From the NCBI GenBank assembly GCA_037127315.1, contig JBBBDQ010001154.1:1935001-1999000 (forward strand): a stretch of DNA of 64,000 nt. Reading direction: 5' to 3'. The notes under the pieces are model-generated. The model worked only from the letters and a program-made list of their open reading frames with translations, was not told where the DNA came from and searched no databases. The first letter of the stretch is position 1; each line of letters starts with the position of its first letter. Origin of the DNA: Ascarosepion bandense. Taxonomy: Eukaryota > Mollusca > Cephalopoda > Sepiida > Sepiidae. Shown in pieces: positions 10,101-21,201 of this stretch. A program made the position numbers and the translations under genes.

Positions 10101-13100
10101 ATTAAACCAAAAAGAAGAAAAGGTGTTAATTAATCCAAAAAGAAAAAAAGGGATGAATTAATCCAAAAAGAAAAAAAGAGGTGAATTAATCCAAAAAGAA
10201 GAAAAGGTGTATATTAATCCAAAAAGAAAAAAAGGGGTGAATTAATCCAAAAAGAAAAAAAGGGGTGAATTAATACAAAAAGGAAAAAAAGGGGTAAATT
10301 AATCCAAAAAGAAAAAAAGGGGTGAATTTATCCAAAAAGAAAAAAAGGGGTGAATTAATCCAAAAAGAAGAAAAGGTCTGAATTAATCCAAAAAGAAAAA
10401 AAGGTGTGAATTAATCCAAAAAGAAGAAAAGGTGTGAATTAATCCAAAAAGAAGAAAAGGTGTGAATTAATCCAAAAAGAGGAAAAGGGGTGAATTAATC
10501 CAAAAAGAAAAAAGGTGTGAATTAATCCAACAAGAAAAAAAGGGGTGAATTAATCCAACAAGAAAAAAAGGGGTGAATTAGTCCAAAAATAAGAAAAGGT
10601 GTGAATTAATCCAAAAAGAAAAAAAGGGGTGAATTAATCCAAAAATAAGAAAAGGTCTGAATTAATCCAAAAAGAAAAAAAAGTTGTGAATTAATCCAAA
10701 AATAAGAAAAGGTCTGAATTAAACCAAAAAGAAAAAAATGGGTGAATTAGTCCAAAAAGAAAAAAAGGGGTAAATTAATCCAAAAAGAAGAAAAGGTGTG
10801 AATTAATCCAAAAAGAAAAAAAGGGGTGAATTAATCCAAAAAGAAGAAAAGGTCTGAATTAATCCAAACAGAAATAAAGTGGTGAATTATTCCAAAAAGA
10901 AAAAAAGGTGTGAATTAATCGAAAAATAAGAAAAGGTGTAAATTAATCCAAAAGGAAATAAAGGGGTGAATTAATCCAAAAAGTAAAAAAAGGGGTGAAT
11001 TAATCCAAAAAGAAGAAAAGGTGTTAATTAATCCAACAAGAAAAAAAGGTGTGAATTAATCCAAAAATAAGGAAAGGTCTGAATTAATCCAAAAAGAAAA
11101 AAAAGTTGTGAATTAATCCAAAAATAAGAAAAGGTCTGAATTAATCCAAAAAGAAAAAACAGTGGTGAATTAATCCAAAAATAAGAAAAGGTGTGAATTA
11201 ATCCAAAAAGAAAAAAAGGGGTGAATTAATCCAAAAAGAAGAAAAGGTGTTAATTAATCCAAAAAGAAAAAAAGGTGTGAATTAATCCAAAAAGAAAAAA
11301 AGAGGTGAATTAAACCAAAAAGAAGAAAAGGTGTATATTAATCCAAAAAGAAAAAAGGGGTGAATTAATCCAAAAAGAAAAAAAGGGGTGAATTAATACA
11401 AAAAGGAAAAAAAGGGGTAAATTAATCCAAAAAGAAAAAAAGGGGTGAATTAATCCAAAAAGAAAAAAAGGGGTGAATTAATCCAAAAAGAAGAAAAGGT
11501 CTGAATTAATCCAAAAATAAAAAAAGGTGTGAATTAATCCAAAAATAAGAAAAGGTGAGAATTAATCCAAAAAGAAATAAAGGGGTGAATTAATCCAAAA
11601 AGAAGAAAAGGTGTGAATTAATCCAAAAAGAAATAAAGGGGTGAATTAATCCAAATAAGAAAAGAAGGTGTGAATTAATCCAAAAAGAGGAAAAAGGGTG
11701 AATTAATCCAAAAAGAAAAAAGGTGTGAATTAATCCAACAAGAAAAAAAGGGGTGAATTAGTCCAAAAATAAGAAAAGGTGTGAATTAATCCAAAAAGAA
11801 GAAAAGGTGTGAATTAATCCAATAAGTAAAAAAAGGTGTGAATTAATCCAAAAAGTAAAAAAGGTGTGAATTAATCCAAAAAGAAAAAAAGGGGTGAATT
11901 AATCCAAAAATAAGAAAAGGTCTGAATTAATCCAAAAAGAAAAAAAAGTTGTGAATTAATCCAAAAATAAGAAAAGGTCTGAATTAAACCAAAAAGAAAA
12001 AAAGGGGTGAATTAGTCCAAAAAGAAAAAAAGGGGTGAATTAATCCAAAAAGATAAAAAGAGGTGAATTAGTCCAAAAAGAAAAAAAAAGGGGTGAATTC
12101 GTCCAAAAAGAAAAAAGGGGTGAATTAGTCCAAAATTAAGAAAAGGTGTGAATGAATCCAAAAAGAAATAAAGGGGTGAATTAATCCAAAAAGAAAAAAA
12201 GGGGTGGATTAAACCAAAAAAAAAAAGGGGTGAATTATTCCAAAAAGAAAAAAAGATGTGAATTAATTCAAAAAGAAAAAAAGGGGTGAATTAATCCAAA
12301 AATAAGAAAAGTGGTGAATTAATCCAAAAAGAAAAAAAGGGGTGAATTAATACAAAAAGGAAAAAAGGGGTAAATTAATCCAAAAAAGAAAAAAAGGGGT
12401 GAATTAATCCAAAAACAAAAAAAGGGGTGAATTAATCCAAAAAGAAGAAAAGGTGTGAATTAATCCAAAAAGAAATAAAGGGGTGAATTAATCCAAAAAG
12501 AAAAAAAGGTGTGAATTAATCCAAAAAGAGGAAAAGGGGTGAATTAATCCAAAAAGAAAAAAGGTGTGAATTAATCCAACAAGAAAAAAAGGGGTGAATT
12601 AGTCCAAAAATAAGAAAAGGTGTGAATTAATCCAAAAAGAAGAAAAGGTGTGAATTAATCCAATAAGTAAAAAAAGGTGTGAATTAATCCAAAAAGAAAA
12701 AAAGGTGTGAATTAATCCAAAAAGAAAAAAAGGGGTGAATTAATCCAAAAATAAGAAAAGGTCTGAATTAATCCAAAAAGAAAAAAAAGTTGTGAATTAA
12801 TCCAAAAATAAGAAAAGGTCTGAATTAAACCAAAAAGAAAAAAAGGGGTGAATTAGTCCAAAAAGAAAAAAAGGGGTGAATTAATCCAAAAAGATAAAAA
12901 GAGGTGAATTAGTCCAAAAAGAAAAAAAAAGGGGTGAATTCGTCCAAAAAGAAAAAAAAAGGGGTGAATTAGTCCAAAAATAAGAAAAGGTGTGAATTAA
13001 TCCAAAAAGAAATTAACGGGTGAATTAATCCAAAAAGAAAAAAAGGGGTGGATTAAACCAAAAAGAAAAAAAGGGGTGAATTATTCCAAAAAGAAAAAAA

Positions 13101-16100
13101 GGTGTGAATTAATACAAAAAGAAAAAAAGGGGTGAATTAATCCAAAAATAAGAAAAGGTGTGAATTAATCCAAAAAGAAAAAAAGGGGTGAATTAAACCA
13201 AAAAGAAAAAAAGAGGTGAATTAATTCAAAAAGAAGAAAAGGTGTATATTAATCCAAAAAGAAAAAAAGGGGTGAATTAATCCAAAAAGAAAAAAAGGGG
13301 TGAATTAATACAAAAAGGAAAAAAAGGGGTGAATTAATCCAAAAAGAAAAAAAGGGGTGAATTAATTCAAAAAGAAGAAAAGGTGTGAATTAATCCAAAA
13401 AGAAGAAAAGGTGTATATTATTCCAAAAAGAAAAAAAGGTGTGAATTAATCCAAAAAGAGGAAAAGGGTTGAATTAATCCAAAAAGAAAAAAAGGTGTGA
13501 ATTAATCCAACAAGAAAAAAAGGGGTGAATTCGTCCAAAAATAAGAAAAGGTGTGAATTAATCCAATAAGTAAAAAAAGGTGTGAATTAATCCAAAAAGA
13601 AAAAAAGGTGTGAATTAATCCAAAAAGAAAAAAAGGGGTGAATTAATCCAAAAATAAGAAAAGGTCTGAATTAATCCAAAAAGAAAAAAAAGTTGTGAAT
13701 TAATCCAAAAATAAGAAAAGGTCTGAATTAAACCAAAAAGAAAAAAAAGGGTGAATTAGTCCAAAAAGAAAAAAAGGGGTAAATTAATCCAAAAAGAAAA
13801 AAAGGGGTGAATTAATCCAAAAAGAAAAAAAGGGGTGAATTAATCCAAAAAGAAGAAAAGGTCTGAATTAATCCAAACAGAAATAAAGTGGTGAATTATT
13901 CCAAAAAGAAAAAAAGGTGTGAATTAATCGAAAAATAAGAAAAGGTGTAAATTAATCCAAAAAGAAATAAAGGGGTGAATTAATCCAAAAAGTAAAAAAA
14001 GGGGTGAATTAATCCAAAAAGAAGAAAAGGTGTTCATTAATCCAACAAGAAAAAAAGGTGTGAATTAATCCAAAAATAAGGAAAGGTCTGAATTAATCCA
14101 AAAAGAAAAAAAAGTTGTGAATTAATCCAAAAATAAGAAAAGGTCTGAATTAATCCAAAAAGAAAAAACAGTGGTGAATTAATCCAAAAATAAGAAAAGG
14201 TGTGAATTAATCCAAAAAGAAAAAAACGTTGTGAATTAACCCAAAAATAAGAAAAGGTGTGAATTAATCCAAAAAGAAAAAAAAGGGGTGAATTAATCCA
14301 AAAAGAAGAAAAGGTGTGAATTAATCCAAAAAGAAAAAAAGGTGTGAATTAATCCAAAAATAAGAAAAGGTCTGAATTAATCCAAAAAGAAAAAAAAGTT
14401 GTGAATTAATCCAAAAATAAGAAAAGGTCTGAATTAATCCAAAAAAAAAAAGAGGTGAATTAGTCCAAAAAGAAAAAAAGGGGTGAATTAATCCAAAAAG
14501 ATAAAAAGAGGTGAATTAGTCCAAAAAGAAAAAAAAAGGGGTGAATTCGTCCAAAAAGAAAAAAGGGGTGAATTAATCCAAAAATAAGAAAAGGTGTGAA
14601 TTAATCCAAAAAGAAAAAAAGGGGTGGATTAAACCAAAAAGAAAAAAAGGGGTGAATTAATCCAAAAAGAAGAAAAGGTGTGAATTAATCCAAAAAGAAA
14701 AAAAAGGTGTGAATTAATCCAAAAAGAAGAAAAGGTGTGTATTAATCCAAAAAGAAAAAAAGGGGTGAATTAATACAAAAAGGAAAAAAAGGGGTGAATT
14801 AATTGAAAAAGAAGAAAAGGTGTGAATTAATCCAAGAAGAAAAAAACGTTGTGAATTAATCCAAAAAGAAGAAAAGGTGTGAATTAATCCAAAAAGAAGA
14901 AAAGGTGTGAATTAATCCAAAAAGAAAAAAAAGGGATGAATTAATCCAAAAAGGAAATAAAAGGTGGGGTGAATTAATTCAAAAATAAGAAAAGGTGTGA
15001 ATTAATCCAAGAAGAAAAAAACGTTGTGAATTATTCCAAAAATAAGAAAAGGTGTGAATTAATCTCAAAAGAAAAAAATTTGTGAATTAATCCAAAAAGA
15101 AAAAAGGTGTGAATTAATCCAAAAAGAAGAAAAAGGTGTGAATTAATCCAAAAAGAAGAAAAGGTGTGAATTAATCCAAAAAGAAGAAAAGGTGTATATT
15201 AATCCAAAAAGAAAAAAAGTTGTGAATTAATCCAAAAAGAAGAAAAGGTGTGAATTAATCCAAAAAGAAAAAAAGGGGTGAATTAATCCAAAAAGAAGAA
15301 AAGGTGTGAATTAATCCAAAAAGAAAAAACAGTGGTGAATTAATCCAAAAACAAGAAAAGGTGTGAATTAATCCAAAAAGAAAAAAACGTTGTGAATTAA
15401 CCCAAAAATAAGAAAAGGTGTGAATTAATCCAAAAAGAAAAAAAAGGGGTGAATTAATCCAAAAAGAAGAAAAGGTGTGAATTAATCCAAAAAGAAAAAA
15501 AGGTGTGAATTAATCCAAAAATAAGAAAAGGTCTGAATTAATCCAAAAAGAAAAAAAAGTTGTGAATTAATCCAAAAATAAGAAAAGGTCTGAATTAATT
15601 CAAAAAGAATAAAAGGGGTGAATTAGTCCAAAAAGAAAAAAAGGGGTGAATTAATCCAAAAAGATAAAAAGAGGTGAATTAGTCCAAAAAGAAAAAAAAG
15701 GGGTGAATTCGTCCAAAAAGAAAAAAGGGGTGAATTAGTCCAAAAATAAGAAAAGGTGTGAATTAATCCAAAAAGAAATAAAGGGGTGAATTAATCCAAA
15801 AAGAAGAAAAGGTGTGAATTAATCCAAAAAGAAAAAAAGGGGTGAATTAATCCAAAAAGAAGAAAAGGTGTGAATTAATCCAAAAAGAAGAAAAGGTGTA
15901 TATTAATCCAAAAAGAAAAAAAGTTGTGAATTAATCCAAAAAGAAGAAAAGGTGTGAATTAATCCAAAAAGAAAAAAAGGGGTGAATTAATCCAAAAAGA
16001 AGAAAAGGTGTGAATGAATCCAAAAAAGAAAAAACAGTGGTGAATTAATCCAAAAATAAGAAAAGGTGTGAATTAATCCAAAAAGAAAAAAACGTTGTGA

Positions 16101-17625
16101 ATTAACCCAAAAATAAGAAAAGGTCTGAATTAATCCAAAAAGAAAAAAAAGGGGTGAATTAATCCAAAAAGAAGAAAAGGTGTGAATTAATCCAAAAAGA
16201 AAAAAAGGTGTGAATTAATCCAAAAATAAGAAAAGGTCTGAATTAATCCAAAAAGAAAAAAAAAGTTGTGAATTAATCCAAAAATAAGAAAAGGTCTGAA
16301 TTAATCCAAAAAGAAAAAAAGGGGTGAATTAGTCCAAAAAGAAAAAAAGGGGTGAATTAATCCAAAAAGATAAAAAGAGGTGAATTAGTCCAAAAAGAAA
16401 AAAAAAGGGGTGAATTCGTCCAAAAAGAAAAAAGGGGTGAATTAGTCCAAAAATAAGAAAAGGTGTGAATTAATCCAAAAAGAAATAAAGGGGTGAATTA
16501 ATCCAAAAAGAAAAAAAGGTGTGGATTAAACCAAAAAGAAAAAAAGGGGTGAATTATTCCAAAAAGAAAAAAAGGGGTAAATTAATATAAAAAGAAAAAA
16601 AAGGGTTGAATTAATCCAAAAATAAGAAAAGGTGTGAATTAATCCAAAAAGAGAAAAAAGGGGTGAATTAATCCAAAAAGAAAAAAAGGTGTGAATTAAT
16701 CCAAAAAGAAGAAAAGGTGTGAATTAATCCAAAAAGAAGAAAAGGTGTATATTAATCCAAAAAGAAAAAAGGGGTGAATTAATACAAAAAGGAAAAAAAG
16801 TGGTGAATTAATTCAAAAATAAGAAAAGGTGTGAATTAATCAAAGAAGAAAAAACCTTGTGAATTAATCCAAAAAGAAGAAAAGGTGTGAATTAATCCAA
16901 AAAAGAAGAAAAGGTGTGAATTAATTCAAAAATAAGAAAAGGTGTGAATTAATCCAAGAAGACAAAAACGTTGTGAATTAATCCAAAAATAAGAAAAGGT
17001 GTGAATTAATCCAAAAAGAAAAAAAGTTGTGAATTAATCCAAAAAGAAGAAAAGGTGTGAATTAATCCAAAAATAAAGAAAAGGTCTGAATTAATCCAAA
17101 AGAAAAAAACAATGGTGAATTAATCCAAAAATAAGAAAAGAAAAGGTGTGAATTAATCCAAAAAAGAAAAAAACGTTGTAGAATTAACCCAAAAATAAGA
17201 AAAGGTCTGAATTAATCCAAAAAGAAATAAAGTGGTGAATTATTCCAAAAAGAAAAAAAGGTGTGAATTAATCCAAAAAGAAGAAAAGGTGTGAATTAAT
17301 ACAAAAATAAGAAAAGGTGTAAATTAATCCAAAAAGAAATAAAGTGGTGAATTAATCCAAAATGAAAAAAAAGGGGTGAATTAATCCAAAAAGAAGAAAA
17401 GGTGTGAATTAATCCAAAAAGAAAAAAAAGGTGTGAATTAATCCAAAAATAAGAAAAGGTCTGAATTAATCCAAAAAGAAATAAAGGGGTGAATTAATCC
17501 AAAAAGAAAAAAAATGGTGTGATTTAATCCAAAAATAAGAAAAGGTGTAAATTAATCCAAAAAGAAGAAAAGGGGTGAATTAATCCAAAAACAAAAAAAG
17601 GTGTGGATTAATCCAAAAAGAAAAG
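7122..17625 (+). repeat. ~10.5 kb satellite array, ~26 bp monomer
   Basis: About 400 tandem monomers, each GGTGAATTAATCC or a close variant followed by an A-rich run such as AAAAAGAAAAAAAG. Variants fall into classes: GGGG, GGTGT, GGTCT, AGTTGT or GAGGT at the head; AATAATCC, TTAGTCC or TTCGTCC in the middle; AAGAAAAAAA, AAGAAGAAAA or AATAAGAAAA in the tail. Classes recur in fixed order in blocks of roughly 200-250 bp (for example GTCTGAATTAAACC, then TTAGTCC, then AAGATAAAAAGAGG, then TTCGTCC), so the array has higher-order structure. One strand is strongly purine-rich with phased A-tracts. No ORF of note and no unique sequence interrupts it. Confidence 0.97.
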
Positions 17626-18007
17626 TTGTGTTTTTAAAAAAAGAATACAGTACCATTGGCTTTGGTAAGATATTTCTTGTTAATATGAAATCGCAAGGAT
17701 CCTTCAGAAGAGGCAAACTATTTGCAAAAAATCTGATCGTTATTATAAAAAATGTCTACGGAATTCAAGAGAATGTTTTGTCCATAGAACAATGCAATTT
17801 CCATATAATGGCAAAATTTGAGAGTATTATTAGCTGGTTTTTCACAGGTTATACCCAACCCCGAGCGTGACCTGGAAGAATCGTAGACTTTGAAAAACGG
17901 TAGCTACTCTGGCATGTACGCATCGTTCATTCAGTAATGGATTAGAGCACTTTGGGTATTAGGCGAGTATAATGACAATATACACGCTAAAAGTCTGCCT
18001 TCTTCTA
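17626..18007. other. No recognisable gene
   Basis: An 89-codon frame starts inside the satellite and runs to 17870. The part beyond the array has no match to a family I know and no supporting signal, so I treat it as chance. Confidence 0.5.
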
Positions 18008-18153
18008 CCGAACGCCCATAGCCCAGAGGTAGAATCGCCGACTGACGCCAATTCGGTCTGGTTTCGATCCTAGGTTAAAGGCAATCGGAGTCTAACCGTA
18101 CTGATGATACAACGAAACAGATCTGATACAACGAAACAGATCTGTCTGCGGAT

Positions 18154-18156
<3 letters not shown>
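18008..18156 (+). mobile_element. HHR-SINE family H1, copy 1 (tRNA head plus hammerhead)
   Basis: Head: TAGCCCAGAGGTAGAA at 18019-18034 as A box and GGTTTCGATCC at 18060-18070 as B box, about 30 nt apart, as in tRNA promoters. About 25 nt further on lies an HHR-like module: CCGTA, CTGATGA (18101-18107), GAAAC, then ACAGATCTGT, C, TGCGG. Stem II is lost by deletion and a segment around CAACGAAACAGATCTG is duplicated, so this copy should not cleave. The 3' end GGATGACTA runs straight into a (TA)n tract. Confidence 0.75.

Positions 18157-18199
<43 letters not shown>
18157..18199. repeat. (TA)n tail of HHR-SINE copy 1
   Basis: About 43 bp of TA starting directly at the SINE 3' end GGATGAC. A second tract lies at about 18353-18408 after roughly 150 bp of sequence related to 63096-63180 (shared phrase CTATTAAGCTTATCAGA). 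Confidence 0.9.
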
Positions 18200-18204
<5 letters not shown>

Positions 18205-18350
18205 TCAGAAAGGATTAAATAAAAAAACATGTATCAATGCTGTGATTTTCTTTCCTCTTTCAACGATAATACTATTAAGCTTATCAGACGACATGAAAAA
18301 AAAATTACAAAATATATATATATATACAACGGTTTTTATTATGATATGGA

Positions 18351-18352
<2 letters not shown>

Positions 18353-18408
<56 letters not shown>
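18353..18408. repeat. (TA)n microsatellite
   Basis: About 55 bp of TA. Frames on both strands through it are artefacts. Confidence 0.95.
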
Positions 18409-18410
<2 letters not shown>

Positions 18411-18451
18411 TTTACTACTCGACGGCATAATTATTGTAAAAAAATAATAGG

Positions 18452-18760
18452 GCACTTCTACAAAGTAAGTAGATATCGACTCGGAACGAGAAATCGGGGA
18501 GCCGAGTTCGAATTCCAGTTGAATCCATTGCATTCACTTACGCGCAAATACCCTTGGGAAAGGTATTAATCCGTCTCTTCCTTCCAGTTATGACTTAAAT
18601 AGCAGGACAGATTGGTTTCTATAGCCTTGGCTGTCAACCAGTCTACCGCAGAAAGCAATGGCAACCTACTGCGGGATAATCTTCGGCCCAGTCAGTCATG
18701 TCTCGAAAGAGACACAGTTGCCCAACCGTGTTTCTCGTATAGCACTTAACTGACTGACTA
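18452..18760 (+). mobile_element. tRNA-derived SINE (family S1), copy 2
   Basis: Nearly complete copy: head with GAGTTCGAATTCC B box (18504-18516 region), body with ATACCCTTGGGAAAGG and CAACCTACTGCGGG, hairpin CATGTCTC, loop GAAA, GAGACA, and the end ACTTAACTGACTGAC. The head has lost the usual GTGCGTTGTGG start. Confidence 0.9.
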
Positions 18761-19186
18761 CAAACGAAACATGTGGCAAGAGTTTTTCATAGCTAGTAGT
18801 AAAGTTTAATAACTGGTAGTAAAGAGAACGAACTGAGTGTGACAGGAGGGAAATACATAGATATAAAGAAATAAATACAGAACGATCTATATTAAAATAG
18901 GGATGAGATAACATAATAGCCGTACAGTTGTCACACTCTCACCGTCGTGGCGTTGCGTACTTCTGATATGTTTACGAACATTTTCGCTGTAATCGTTCTT
19001 ATGTTCTTTGCTACCCCCACTTCAGGAATTTAAGAATTAGATTAGAATCAACGGCTCATAAATTTGTGTTCTGTGTTTCTGTGACTCTCAGTGAACCGCT
19101 TGCATCTTAATGGTATTTGTCACCTAACCTGAGGTGAAATGATTAAAAAAATGATATGAATTAATCTAGCATCGGTGAGCTCTAAA
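18761..19186. other. No recognisable gene
   Basis: Mixed sequence without coding signal. Near 19125-19150 the phrase GAGGTGAAATGATTAAAAA resembles the 3' tail of the jockey/CR1-type LINE (GGGTGAAATGATTAAAAA at 52550-52570), so a tiny LINE tail may be present. Confidence 0.5.
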
Positions 19187-19209
19187 CACACACACACACA
19201 CACACACGA

Positions 19210-19277
<68 letters not shown>

Positions 19278-19426
19278 GCACACACACACACACGCACGCA
19301 CGCACACGCGCGCACACACACACACGCACGCACGCACACACACACACACACACGCACGCGCACGCACACACACACACACACACGCACGCACGCACACACA
19401 CACACGCACGCACACACACACACACG

Positions 19427-19479
<53 letters not shown>

Positions 19480-19493
19480 ACGCACGCACACAC
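19187..19493. repeat. (CA)n microsatellite with ACGC interruptions
   Basis: About 300 bp of CA repeats broken by clusters of GCACGC. All six-frame ORFs here are low-complexity artefacts. Confidence 0.97.
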
Positions 19494-19810
19494 ATTGATA
19501 GCCATTGTGCTTTGTGCATTTTAATTATTTATTATTGCTATACATTATCATCATACCGTATGTCAGGGAAATGATGATAAATGGACGATGTGTAGCAGAT
19601 GTTTGAGGTCAAATATAAAACAATAGCGCACTGTTTACTTTGATTGTGTTTTAATAGCAAGCACGAGTAACAGACGTAAAAAAGAATGTCAATATTATTT
19701 AAGTATCTGCTCAGAATCTATGCAGCGTTTGTGCACTCTACTAAAGATTAAAATAATACACACACACACACACATATATAATTAAATATACATATCGTCC
19801 TACGTCTATA

Positions 19811-19851
19811 GCACGACTCGAAGTTTCATTGGTTATGCAATCATCAGGTGC
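19811..19851 (-). ncRNA. Hammerhead ribozyme motif, left (minus) arm of the pair
   Basis: Minus strand: stem I GCAC with GUGC; core CUGAUGA and GAA intact; stem III ACU, loop UCG, AGU; cleavage after GUC. Stem II (UUGCAUAACCAAU) is damaged by two mismatches compared with the other arm. A short stem III is usual in minimal PLE-type HHRs, which act best as dimers. Confidence 0.6.
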
Positions 19852-19874
19852 ATATTTCAAACTGTTTGACATAT

Positions 19875-19915
19875 GCACCTGATGATTGCATAACGCATGA
19901 AAATCTGAGTCGTGC
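19875..19915 (+). ncRNA. Hammerhead ribozyme motif, right (plus) arm of the pair
   Basis: Stem I GCAC with GUGC; CUGAUGA at 19879-19885; stem II from UGC and GCA around AUAAC; GAA; cleavage GUC. Here stem III is weak (AAUCUGAGU). Each arm keeps the helix the other has lost, so the ancestral unit was probably a complete HHR. Confidence 0.6.
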
Positions 19916-20054
19916 GATAGACGTAGGACAATATGAATCTTTATAAATATGTATATAATACAGCTCTGTTCATATACTGAGCACTGTTTTATTAACACTT
20001 GAATAATAATATTATATATATGTGGACCAACATATGTATATTTATTAATTTACG

Positions 20055-20059
<5 letters not shown>

Positions 20060-20090
<31 letters not shown>

Positions 20091-20261
20091 CACCAAGAGT
20101 TTGTCACTTAAACTGAGTAGGTTCATGCCGATTTAGAAGATTCTTGAGGACACTGTTATGATGTTCGCATTCGTCAAAGCGGAAAGAATATCATAAAGTT
20201 GTCCTTACGAAACATCGAAGTCTGCATGAACCTGCTCAGTTAAAGTGACAAATACTTTGTG

Positions 20262-20311
<50 letters not shown>

Positions 20312-20316
20312 TGTGT

Positions 20317-20355
<39 letters not shown>
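20060..20355. repeat. Fold-back flanked by (TA)n tracts
   Basis: Arms about 20088-20132 and 20225-20267 are imperfect inverted repeats (phrases GTCACTTAAACTGAG and CTCAGTTAAAGTGAC). (TA)n tracts lie on both outer sides (20060-20088, 20267-20309) with another at about 20320-20355. I looked for CUGANGA and GAA in register and found no hammerhead. Confidence 0.75.
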
Positions 20356-20357
<2 letters not shown>

Positions 20358-20496
20358 CTTTCACCAGATTTTTTTTCTTATTTTGTTTAGATTTCTTAAC
20401 TTCTATCTTTTTTTTACACACTCAACTTGTCTCCATTTTCTCCATCCTCTTATAAATGTTTCGCGAATTCCTTCCTATTTAATCTATTATTCTACC

Positions 20497-21201
20497 AGCA
20501 GTATAGCCCGGCGTTGCTCGGGTTTAATGAAAGCTTTAAAACTAATCCATGGTCCTGGAGCTCAGACTCTTTGGACGTTGGTACGAAAGACTAAAAAGCA
20601 ATAGTTGTTTCCAGTTAAAGCGAAACCGTAGACTGAAAGAAAAATGAATGGATGTAAGTCAAATTTTGATTTCCTGGTATCAATATCAAATAAATTTTTT
20701 TCGTCGCAAACTGAATTTTCAATGCTAAATAAGTCCTCTGAGTGAATGGTATCATGGCTGAGATTAAGAACTACAATTATACCTACTTAGAGCCAAACCC
20801 GAAGCAAAAACTAAAATAAAAGAGCTGAAAAAAATGCAGACATACAGGTAGATAAGCAGACACACACACAAACATCTTGCCTTTTATATATATATATATA
20901 TGTATTATCGATTTTATGCACTATTGTAAGAACTGCAACTTTGAAACTTCTGAATATCGTTTTTATGTCTTTGTCTATGAGTGTATCAAATTTGATTAAA
21001 ATCGGACCACTCCTTCTATAACCCGATTTTTTCGATTATCGATTTTCGTTATTTATCTTGGGTACCTCGACACCAAACCTAGCTAAGAACACTCACAGAC
21101 GCTTATAGTACAACTGTGTAAATTTTCAAGAAAATCGGTTCGGCCGTTTCGGAGTAACGGACACATACACACAGAGACAAAGTTCCATTTATAAATAAGT
21201 T
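20497..21201 (+). repeat. Interspersed repeat family R1, copy 2
   Basis: Full-length copy beginning CAGCAGTATAGCCCGG and ending ATTTATAAATAAGTTTAG, with short (TA)n inside at about 20886-20901. Matches copy 1 throughout with scattered substitutions. Confidence 0.9.

Larger units (their letters stand above)
19796..19935. repeat. Imperfect palindrome carrying two mirrored hammerhead motifs
   Basis: Left arm about 19796-19855 and right arm about 19871-19935 are reverse complements with a few mismatches and a 15-nt spacer. Each arm, read outward from the centre, carries GCAC, CTGATGA, a short helix, GAA, a short helix, C, GTGC. The arms therefore encode divergent hammerhead modules. A (CA)n/(TA)n tract precedes the left arm. 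Confidence 0.85.

Noticed and set aside
7122..17625. CRISPR-like array of regular short repeats
   Set aside because: There are no unique spacers; units are contiguous variants of one 26-bp satellite monomer and the DNA is eukaryotic.
17601..17870. 89-codon ORF at the right edge of the satellite
   Set aside because: It starts inside the satellite, has no family resemblance and no regulatory context.
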